A stretch of DNA of 64,000 nt, from the NCBI GenBank assembly GCA_032622095.1, contig CP136065.1:211402151-211466150 (forward strand), given 5' to 3'. The notes under the pieces were generated by a model. That model saw nothing but the letters and a program-made list of their open reading frames with translations. It had not been told where the DNA came from and did not search any database. Made by a program: the position numbers and the translations under genes. Positions 42,901-54,900 of this stretch are shown here, piece after piece; within the stretch, counting starts at the first letter, position 1, and each line of letters opens with the position of its first letter. Origin of the DNA: Siphonodentalium dalli. Taxonomy: Eukaryota > Mollusca > Scaphopoda > Gadilida > Siphonodentaliidae.

Positions 42901-45900
42901 ATAGTCACATACCTTGAATCCATGACAATTATAATTTAGCCAATATTTTCATTTCTTATTGAAAAAGCTTAAAGGTATAAATTCATTCACTCACTTTGCT
43001 TGAATTCTCCACCTTAATTTAGTGCATTTGGTCTCCTAGCTATAGTTTTCTCAATATTTTCAAAATTCTGCATCGTAGACTCATAGACTTTCTCTAAACC
43101 AATAGCTAATCAAGAATGACTTTTAAATAGTTTGATGAGTAGATAATGTTAGGTTCATTGTTTAATTGTGTCGTATTATATCATTCTACTATTACACAGC
43201 CATTAAGTTTTCGCCACTATTCTGAAACTGTCAGTGGGGAGCAACTCTATTTCCACAAGACATGATTTCTGCAGTAAGTGGCACATAATACTTCACCGTA
43301 TACAGGTCCACTACCACTCCCTAACTGGGCACTGAACATTGGGGGGGGGGGGTGACATGGAAAATATTCTTTGTAGAATCAGAGGCAGAATAGCCAGCTG
43401 CCCCTCAGACTCTCCTCCAACATGCAATGCACAGGGAGCTGTAATCGTCCTTAAAACATATCTCTCAGTTAGAGGTGAAAATATTTCATGCACTTTATGC
43501 AGGGGGGGGGGGGGGGGGGGTGACATGGAAAATATTCTTTCTAGAATCAGAAGCAGAATAGCCAGCTGCCCCTCAGACTGTCCTCCAGCATGAATGCAAA
43601 TGCAATCGTATTGGCATTGGGTCGTAATATAAGGAGTCGCAAATAAGACAACAGCGTTTATTGCTTTGGCCGAATTATGATGTATTTACAATGAAATTCC
43701 AAATTGTATAACAAAATCAGTCCTGAATATATCTAATAAACCTTACATGTATATATATGTACCCACTTAAATTGTTTGTGTAAAACAACATAATTATTAT
43801 TATATAAGGATGATATACATAAAACTTACTTGAATATATACGTGAATCATATCTCACCAAAATCTCCGCCATAGGCTCACGTCATCCTGAGTGAGCTCTT
43901 TGAAATAAAACTGCAACTGTATTCATATGAATATCATAATTATATAAAAGGGTGGGTGGGAATATGGGTTGAAAATTATTACCAAGTTGATCATACGATC
44001 GAATACCAAAAAGTGATTTGGCCAAAGCAATAAGGCCTGAAGAAATCTCATGCGTAAATCGTGAAAGGCAAAATTCAACGATTATTCGTGCGTGCTATTG
44101 TAACTGCAAATTACTCGAGCTGTAATTGTCCTTGAAACATAGCTCTCAGTTAGAGGTGAGAAGATTTCATGCACTTTATGCAGGAATAAACTTATACTAT
44201 TTTAGTATCTTACACAATTTTTGTATATTATTAGGAGGTTCCCGTATGCTCATGTCAAGTTAACAAAATAATTGCATCCAAAGCTTAAGGTGTCAAAAAC
44301 AAATGCACCACAAGGTGCTCATAGCTGGAATAGTTAAAGTGAAGGATCGACCACAGAACAATTCAAGAAACCAAAAACCAAAAGATATTTTCCATTAAGA
44401 CAACGTTACATGTAGTGCAAAATAGAAACTGGCTATCCACACAAATTGTAAATATTGTGTTTATATGTTCTGCACAGTTCTACCTTTAAATGTTACCTTA
44501 TGCAATATAGCATTCATTCATTCACAAAGTTAGAGTGATTTTTTTTATTATTTCAGGACAATCATACGATGTCTTCAAGTTTTGTCACGCCACAAATTAT
44601 TCTTCTTGAGGTGTCATTCTGTTTATGGTAAGAATTGAAGCACGATTTAATGATAATATTTTTTATTCGCCCTTTTGAAAAAAGGTTGTATTATGTAATC
44701 AGTCTGTCCGTCCGTTTGTCTGTCTGTCCGTCAACATTTTTGGTTTCTGACAGATAACTCCAGTTTGGTTTATTTGATCTGAACCAAAGTTGGTATGTGT
44801 ATTTCCCAGCTAAAGATACAAGCTAAGTTTGAATATGGGTTCAATCCAATTATTTTTACATGAGCCATGAATGAGTTATGGCCATTTTTCAACTTCACCG
44901 CATTTTGGCATGGAAATTAGATGTATATCAGATATTCTTTGTAAGCTCAAATTATTATTTTACTTTGTGGTAGTACAATTCAAAATGGCTAAAGGGTGCA
45001 TTTTACCACACCCTAGTATATGCTCTTTTTATTCAAAATCAGACATAATGTTCAAACCTTTATTATTCCACACCCATTGACGTGAGGCACAAGCCTTGAA
45101 ATAGTGTGTCTGTCATTTTCAGAATGAGGTCCCCAGAGGGTGAATTTAGTGATGCTACCCCACATAGCGGGCTAGCATCACCAAATTCACCCTCTGGGGA
45201 CCTCATTCTGCTTACACCTCAGCAGAATGAGGTTCCCAGAGGGTGAATTTGGTGATGCTAGCCCACTATGCGGGGGTAGCATCACTAAATTCACCCTCTG
45301 GGGACCTCATTCTGCAAATGACAGACACACTATTTCAAGGCTTGGTGAGACACATGTACTACTTAATCCCAGTCATTGAATACATATTATTGTATACCTC
45401 TAGTTGAAGACGGAACTATTTTTGTTGACATTGGCGCCAAGAAATATGATGTACATTACGTCAATGATCTGCTTCGGGTGATGCCCCGATCATTACTGGT
45501 TATTCATCAGACATAAATCTCAATAAAGGTGGCTATAGTATCATTGAAGGTGACAGTCATGGATTTAACTTATCTGACATAACTAGAATAAATACAGAAC
45601 ACAACTTGTATCATAATCTCAAATCTTTTATTGAACTTGTTGCAGACGGCGCATAGCTCTCGCGAAATATATCCATGTGCCATACGCAACTCATTCGATA
45701 AAAGATTCTCGATTAAGATGCTCATTGTGTTCTGTCTATTCATACCATTTTATAGCTACCAGTGTAGCATGTACAGTTAATGTTTTCACCAACTTTTTCC
45801 ATCAAATTATAAATCGTATCCATACTCCCAGATTACCAAACTTATTTATAATATTACCTGTCATAATGATATTCCATTCAGCACTGCATCATGACGTCAT

Positions 45901-48900
45901 TTCCTTGAGTTGTTCAAGTTGTATCTTTGGGAGAGTGGTCAACCGAACGATGTGTTTCATTGTAGTTTTGGTCAAAGTAAAATTGTGTAGAAAATATAAT
46001 AAACACAACAGTTATACATGGACATGTCATTTTACTAACCTGATAAAACCATGCCTATCTTATTTATAAAATATTAGTTATTCTAATGCATTTAGTGCTA
46101 TAGAAGCCCATTCTGGTCCTAACATTTTCCTAATAGAAAGCCATGGTTAGAGTTTCTTGTTCATCACAGGTTTACTTCTATATGTTTAAAACAGATTAAT
46201 AGAAATAGACTTGCAATAGTATGGCTGTGCTGAAATTCATACTGCTTGCATTTATGGGGGTATATTGGAATCAGCTTCTCCGTCGTTCCATCCGTGGATA
46301 CAATTTTGTCTGAACTTGTATTCCTATGTATGTCAATTTTTTGGAAACTTGGCATAGATATAGAGTATCATAGGAACCAGTGCACCTGTGATTATGAGCT
46401 CCATCCATTTTTTTTTTTTTAGTTTTTAGTATTATCCCACTTTTTCCACTTTTTAACATGCATAATTTTGTCCAAGCTTGTATTTCTACACATTTCGGTC
46501 AATTTTTTAAAAACTTGGCACAGATATTTAGTACCATTGAAACCTGCAATTATGAGATCTGTCTGACTTTTTCTAGTGGAGTTATCCACCTTTTTCGACA
46601 TGCATAATTTGTCTGAGCTTGTATTCTTAGTGGGTTTTTTTTTCAAAAAAAAATAATATGTTAATATTGCTACACTTAGAGTGGCACAATTGCACTGCGG
46701 GGGGTATCATTAGTTCCATTTAGTTTAGGCCCGTTATGGTTGGATCGAAAACTAAAAGTGATTTAATATGTAGCCAAAAAGGTGGCAAATGAACAAATAT
46801 TGAATTTAAATATATTTTACAGTATTTTTCTCCTAATTTTATCAGGTATAGATGCTGTTCTTGGTTGCATTGATATATGCTTCGATCTGAGAAATAACCA
46901 GCTTTTAGCAGACGTCTACACTCTATTGTCAAACCTTCTCCTAAGGTATGATGCCTTAGAACATATCATTTAGGTTCTATTCACATCACTCACACCTCAA
47001 TTTAACTGGTGACTTGTAACATGTAGTCTTTTTTTTTTAAAGCAAACTACTATCTATTTCCTGGCCAGAGAGAATTAACCCTTCCATGACTGGAGCTTTC
47101 TGAAATTTTGCGAAAACCCTGTGCCAATGCATTCTCTTATATATGCTAGACGCCCATAGGGCACCTCACATATATAAGAGAATGCATTTACCCTGATCTT
47201 GTAAGCCAGTACATTCTCTTATATATGTGAGGCGACTCATATATATAAGAGAATGCACTGGCACAGGGTTTTAATGCTGCACCAGCGCAGCTCCCATCAT
47301 GAAAGGGTTAAGTGAAGTCTCCCATGTTGTCTCCCAGGAGCCAAAGCAGTCATGAGAAAAATCTTTATTGTTCCTTTCATTAGGCCAATATAAAAAAACA
47401 TAGCTAGAATCTCATCCCCGCCAAACCCTATTTTTGGTCCCCAACTCAAGTCGTTTTATATGGATCATGTGATCACACGACAAATTATCAGCATTGTAAG
47501 TCAAGTAAAATATTTGTCGCTGAAACAGGTATTCTGATTGGCCGAGAGCTGATAACTGTAGTTTTTGATTGCATCTGTCGCTGAAGATTGCACAAATTTT
47601 GAATGGAGCACAGTGTCATTGACAACGCGTGTACAATACATCATCTCGCTGCCAGGAGTCACGTAATTGAGTCAACCAGAAAGTTGTTTTCTATAGACGC
47701 AGTTAACAGGAAGTTGTTTTGATGCTGTTACGAGTAAATTACATACTCTGTTTCATCGGATATTCAGGGATTCGAGCATGAAAACAGTTTGTGAACCCAC
47801 CGGCTCGTTCACTAACTGTTTTCATGCTCAAATATCCAAATATCCACTCAACAGAGTACATTTGTCTCCTAAATTGTAGGGCATATGGCAACAAAGTGTT
47901 GAGATATCACCCAATCATTCTCCCCAAAGGGGAAAGAACAAACGATATTGCTTCTATTTGCAGACAGCCAGAGGACATTCCATTGTTCATCAGCAGTAGT
48001 GTAGTGAGGCGCTGTATCACCTCGATATGGCGAGGCATGGGGGAAGGTCACAGAGACGTGTTCCTGTCTGCTGCCTCTGGGTTCACATCCATGCTAAAGT
48101 AAGACTCATATTTGATGACATAACAGGCCTTTAGATTAGGCTAATTTGGGGACATTTTGGGGGACCGAGGGGTTTCCCCCCGGGAGAATTTTTTTCAAAA
48201 GTAAGCCTAAATGGGTGCTGTCTGGTTAGTTCCGAAGCATGTGAAAGAAATGAACCAATGCCCCCCATATCATTTCCTGGCAAATGGGCTTATATCAGCA
48301 TTCAGCAAGTTATGTTACCCTTATATTTTCAAGTTTTGTAGGTCACAATCTGACATTTATTGACCAATTGGGAATATTGGATCATTTGACATTAACAAAT
48401 CCATTTTATAGATATATGGTGCTTGAAAGTTCACCAAGCAGTCCACCAATACACTGATCATGGGTATTTCCAATTAAAATTTAATTTAATCTAACTATAT
48501 GTGAACCTGAAAAAAGTTAGAAAGTTGATTTGTTGTGGTCAAATGAAGCAATATACACACACAAACAGGTCATAAAATGGGTGCCTGGACATAAACAATG
48601 ATGTCCCCAGGAAAAAATTTTTGGGGAAGAGAGTCATGTATAATTGAAAACAGTTAAATAGATGTATGGTACTTTGCCTGATGGACCACATGGCAGAAAT
48701 CATATCTAAGAACTGAACATCTTTTAACCCTTTACCCAACAGAACGGCCCTGTGCCAATGCATTCTCTTATATATGCGAGTCGACCATAGGTCGCCTCGC
48801 ATATATAAGAGAATGCATTGGCTTAACACATTAAAAATGATCAAATTGTCAAAGAATGTAGAAAATATTATAAGAAAAAATGGTAAAAAGTGTTAAACAA

Positions 48901-51900
48901 ATATTTTTTTTTAGGCCAATGCATTCTCTTATATATGCGAGGCGACCTATGGTCGACTCGCATATATAAGAGAATGCATTGGCACAGGGCATAACCGTAA
49001 CCATCACAATGTGGTCAATGAACCGGTTCCAATGATATCCATATTTGTATGGTGTTATTGAGACATAGACCGAAGATTTTTTAGGCTGTTGAAGCTTTAT
49101 TTGGCCGTTTTTGGCCGGTTTGTTGGGTAAAGGGTTAACAGTTGAGACCCTATACCTTACTCATATTTAAATTCTCGCAGTACATATTTTTCGCTCAGTT
49201 TTGATTTCGTGCACTTTGAATTTGCACACCCTGTTGCGCGAATTCAAAACTGACAAAAATAGTTTTCGTAAAAGTCTTGGTTCAGTTCATAATTATCCCT
49301 CAATATACATGTGTATATCAATGACCGTCTCGAAGAAAATGAACGGGTTCGTGCTTATGCATATGGTCCAAATAAGCAATCTTATATTTATTAAATATTT
49401 ATGGACATCATGGAATTGAACTGGAAATAAGAAAACTACAAACATGTGTCTATATAGGTTGCTGACTTTAGAAAACAAATCAACTCTTGAATGGTTGCGT
49501 GTTTGTAAATGTATAACTAACACATACTACTTAACCACGGTGTCAACCCAGGGTTGTGCACAGACGTGCTTTCATGCACCTTCATTCTGGAACATGTGCA
49601 TTTCTTAGAAGCATTTCAACATCAAAGATCTAACCATGATTTATTGCTTTACATTTACGAATGATTAATGGCATTGAGATTGGTTGGATGCCGATATGTA
49701 AATATATAATAAGTGTGTATTATATACATGTATGTCTAAAATACCCCTCTTATTTTGCCTATTGTTTGATATAAACTTATGAGTCATACTATTTTTCGCT
49801 CAGTTTTAAATTTGTGCACCAATAGGTGCCCAAAAAATAGTACTGCGCGAATTTAAATATGAGTAAGGTAAATAAGAAGTATTTAAATTGTAATGTAATA
49901 CATTCAATAAACAGTCACATACTTTGTACTGTCATTGTTTTGTAATTCAGCGATTCAAACGTGATGTTGTTAGTATCATATTGGTAGGAATTAAAGACAG
50001 TGTATTGAAAAATATGTTTCAGGTTAACAAATAAATTACACAAATACAGTTGTAGCGAAATTCATGAAATTCACTAAAAAATGGCATATTGATATTTTTC
50101 AAGACCAAAACAAATTTTAGTGCAAAATTTCTAATGTCCTCCAAAATATATATTTTTAAAACTATTTGGTCAATATGACATATGTCATTGGTAACTTATA
50201 TAATAGATGCACTCAACCTATTATTATGCCCCCGACTTGAAGTCGGCGGGTATATAGTCGACGTCTCCGTCCGTACGTCCTTCCGTACGTCCTTCCGTAC
50301 GTCCGTCTGTACAAACATTTTGCATTATTGTTCAGCAACCGCTGGGCAGATTTAGCTGATATTTGGTATGGTGATAGAGCAGCATGGGGGAACAGCTACA
50401 TGCATAGCGCGGGTTTCGTCCACCCATTTTCACCCATATTTTTGTGGATCAGTTATATGAAATGTTTTGCCAGAGTTATGGCCCTTTTTTCAACTTAGAA
50501 AATTTGAATTTTCGCTTCTTTTTGGGTTTCCGGATCGCTTGATTTGGGGTTTTTAGTCAACATTTCTGTACGAACTTCTTTTGGAATGGTCATATAGACC
50601 TCCTCGGATATCCGCAGTTTCGTCCATGCTTAATCTGAATTGCTACGGTCGGGGGCAAATGCCACGCGACAGCGTACCTCTTGTTTATTTATTTAATATT
50701 TATATCTATATACATGATTTATACTTTTATCGCACGTTTTAAACATTGGTATCATGTAAGAATATTCATCCGTTCTACTGTCCTAAAATATTTTGTTGAC
50801 CAAAGATAGCCGAAATATCCCTGTTTCTGTTGGGAGTCAACACTTTATACTGGTTGTTTTCTGCCAGTCAAAGGAGCTGGTATGTCGTCTGTGTACCCTG
50901 TGTTTAGTTAACAGATGCGACATGCCCTTTGTCATAATGACATAACACATAAAACATTCAAGCTTGCAAATAGTGTGTCTGTCATTTGCAGAATGAGGTC
51001 CCTAGAGTTTGAATTTACCCTCTGGGGACCTCATTCTGCTTAGACCTTATCTTCTGGGAAGTAGTCTCAAATTAACATTGCTTTTGTTAATTTTTCCCTT
51101 CTGAGAAGATAAAATGCATAATCGAGGTGACAAATGAGTGAACCAACTTCAACTGGGGAACTTCAATCTGATCCTAGGTCTCCCATAGCAGTTGAGGCCT
51201 AAGCAGAATTAGGCTCCCAGAGGGTGAATTTGGTGATGCTAGCCCACCGTGCGGGATAGTGTAACTAAATTCAGCCTCTGGGGACCTCATTCTGCCAATG
51301 ACAGGCACATTATGTGCAGGCATGGAAACATTTGAAATGTCCTGCAAATTTTGTTGAAATTCCAGGAAGGAACATTTACATCTACCAGTCCCATTCTCAC
51401 TTCTCATGGAAATCCTTCAAGAGTTCACAAAGAAATGCTGGGAAACGTGCCAAGACGTGTCTCCAAAGGAGAACAGGAGACTACCAAAGAGGCGGAGCAA
51501 GACATCAGATTATACTCAGGAGAAAATCAAGGTCCTGTTTGAAATCGTCAAGGCATGCTGCAGGTAATACTTTAGACCAAGATTTCTTCGTTTTTGCCAG
51601 CCAGTGATGCTGATGGGGTCATTGTCGTAATATGTTGTATACATAAATGCGCACCAGTCTCAGTCGGCGCGAGTTTGAAATGTTGCTGTAAATAATTGTC
51701 ATCTGCTTCAATTCAAAACTATATTTCTTCAGAAGGTCTGATAAAGGCATAAATTTCTTTCAGCACAAGGATAAAATTGATCATTGCTCAATATTGATCT
51801 TAGTATTAAACAGGGGCCGAAGGAACTGCATGTTTGTTTGATCGATGAACAGAAGAACACAAACTTACAAATATATGATCAACACATGTACATTTATGTA

Positions 51901-54900
51901 GAAAACGCTACGACAATGACCCCTGTCACGTGATATTACACGAAACTGATGTGTATTTATGTATACAGGAAGGCACACGGTGTGCATCTATGTATAAAAT
52001 GTTACAACAATGACCCCATTAGCGCCAGTGATGTTCGATGAGATGTTGTCGAAGATTAGGTTCATTCTCATGCCTCTCCTATATCACTCTTTAACCCTTT
52101 TTCTACTAAATGGATTCTTCCACTCGGCTATCAAAGTATATATTGAAATTGTTTATCATTCATTTGGAGGGGTGTCCAGGAAAATTGAGCAGTTGACAAA
52201 CATATGAAAACACAATAAAAGTACAGAAGGATTACTATTAATGGGTGGGAAATGTTCAGATTATAAATTCAACAAACGATAAAAGTGCAGAAGGATTACT
52301 ATTAATGGATGGGAACTGTTCAGATAATAATTTCAACAAACGTTTGTTGGTTTTATTAGGTGAACATTTCCTAAGGTAACTACTCTTCAATGAGTATTTA
52401 ATGAGAATTAATGCACATTAGAACACCTTCTACTGAGCCAGTGTGTGTAATTATCGTTGTTAATGGAATTTCATAACGATAAGCATACATACTGGCTCAG
52501 TAGGAGGTGTTCTAATGTGCATGAACTAATTCTCATTTCTTATTGAAATATTCATGCTTTAAACTAAATGGCCAATTGAGATGTCAATGAACTCAAATCA
52601 GACTTGAAAATCGGTTCCAATGACCTTTTCATTAATCTACAAATCTCATTAATCAACAAATGATTCCCTTTTCTATGCATGACCTATTTTGCCAGGTTTC
52701 ATATGGGGTGAATTTATTTTCAACTAGCTGATATGCCCGACTTCGTCCGGCCTATATAGGGAACAACGTTGAAAAGTATTAGGAGAAAGAAAAAAGCTAT
52801 TGGTCGATCTGTCCAGAAACATGTCTATTTGAGCCTATGTGAGCGATGTCAAGGTCAAGGACATGGTCGCACGTGAAACTGGACCCTCCCATAGGCCTAC
52901 ATACCAAATTTGAGTCAGATTGGTCGAGGTCCAGAAACATGCCTATATGAGCGAGGTCAAGGACACGGTTGCAAGTAAAATTGGACCCGCCCATATTGTT
53001 CCCGTGATCAAAGTAGGCCTACATACCAAATTTGAGTCGGATCAGTCGAATAATTTTTCGAGTCTATAACACACACACAGACAGAAGTTCCAAAATATAT
53101 AATTGATAATTTCTCATCAGTTTAGTTGATGAATGCAGATCTAGTCCAGCAGCTTGCGAGACGACTTTTACTGCTCCTGGCAGCCAGGCCACGCCCACTA
53201 CATCAATCCCCGAATTCTCTGCATATTTGCTCAAGATTACGGAGGATGTGTGTGTACCTCTTGCTCTGGTGAGTTACAGTTAGCTCAACTTTACAATGTA
53301 AACTTTGAGCTATTGCCATGGGTTGGCATCCGTCGTCCATGCATGCATGTGTCACCAATTTCCTTCGGCATGCCCAACATGCCACATCCCTCATCCGATC
53401 TTCACCACATTTCATATGTTGCGGTTTTCGCCCTTTTGAGAAAGATGGTGTGTGGAAAACCGACAACACCAAAAATATGCAAAATTTGCAAAGTAGGTAA
53501 AAGTTGTAAACCAGTCCAATTTTCAGACTGGAATGTTCGCGATACATATTGTATCGTTGCAAAAAATCGTGAGGTGGGCATATATCGTTGCAGCCCTAGT
53601 GGTGACAGAAGCATCTGATGGCAAGGGAGGCAGCTGTCCCCGCGGTCTTTTGTACCTTATAATTACAACTACTTTTGCTTTCACTTAAATGCGTGCATTT
53701 GATTGGTCAAGGCCCCTAGATACACTTGGTAGCGACAATCTCTATCAGCCGAGGGAAGTGTCGTTTCCCGCATCACTGGGTGTAGTGATACTTTAGTGAA
53801 TATCCATGGGGCGAATTTACCCGGAATTTTATTTAGTCCACCAATCAAATCGCAAGAAATAACTTCCGTTTCTTGGTAACCCAAGACGCCAACTTTCAGC
53901 GAAAAATTATCGCCGATTAAACAGCAAATTAGTACATTAATATAGTTGGGGGTAAAGGAATGTATTACATAACTATTCCACCATTAGTATTAGCATTTAT
54001 CCAGCTTCGTGCCAATACTAATATGACATGGCAGTGGTCATGAGAGCATATAATGCACAATGCATATATTGTAGCGATTGTTTATAACACCCTACATATG
54101 AATGAATGTCAGTATGAATGAAGTAACTACCATTAGCAAGTGGCCTGGAATTAATTTTATTTGGATCACGTTGATTCACCTGACACAAGTCAAGACCCTA
54201 AAAGTAACCTGTCTGACATTTGACATTTTAAAAAATGCCTGACAAATATTTTGGTAACCGAGAAAAAAATTCCAAATAAATCGGCCTCATTATGAAAAAT
54301 AATCTCGTTAATTCAAAGTTTAAAAAAAAATTTATACAGAAATCACAGAACAATATTGCTTGATTTATTTTAGTAATTTTCCAGTCCTTGTAAAAAAACA
54401 ATTGATCAGTTTTCCTCTTCTCAACTGTCTCATATTAAAAGTACTCAATCCAATCAGATGGTCCCCATATCATCAAGTTACAACAACAACAACATTTCTT
54501 CATGATACGCTTTAGTTATTAGAATTAATTAATTACAACAAAATAATGCTAACCACTGTCAAATATGGTATAAAATTTCCGAAAATGTGTTATTTATCAA
54601 CATTTTGTTCAAGGAAATATGGCTGTATTATCACTTGATTCTCACAAAATTTGGCCATATTACCACTTCATTTTTATAGTTATCCATCTTCGTCTGCAAT
54701 TTTGTCCGAGACCGTCACCTTGACAAATTTTTTCCAGGCCACAAATAAGTACACATCTCGAGAAATAACAAATATCAAAAATCAATATCCTGTACAAACT
54801 TGACTTTCAGATTCATTGGAATCATCTAGAAGGCAGAGAGGTTCACCATTTGATGTTCCGGATACTGTTATATCACTACAAGTTGAACGCTGATTTAATG

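Noticed and set aside
45677-46069. 130-codon + strand frame as a gene
   Set aside because: No recognisable domain, no splice context in the MEI1 phase, and plausible by chance over 64 kb.
53154-53618. 154-codon open frame on the + strand
   Set aside because: It is out of frame with exon 10, crosses its donor, and runs into repeat sequence; a shadow frame.
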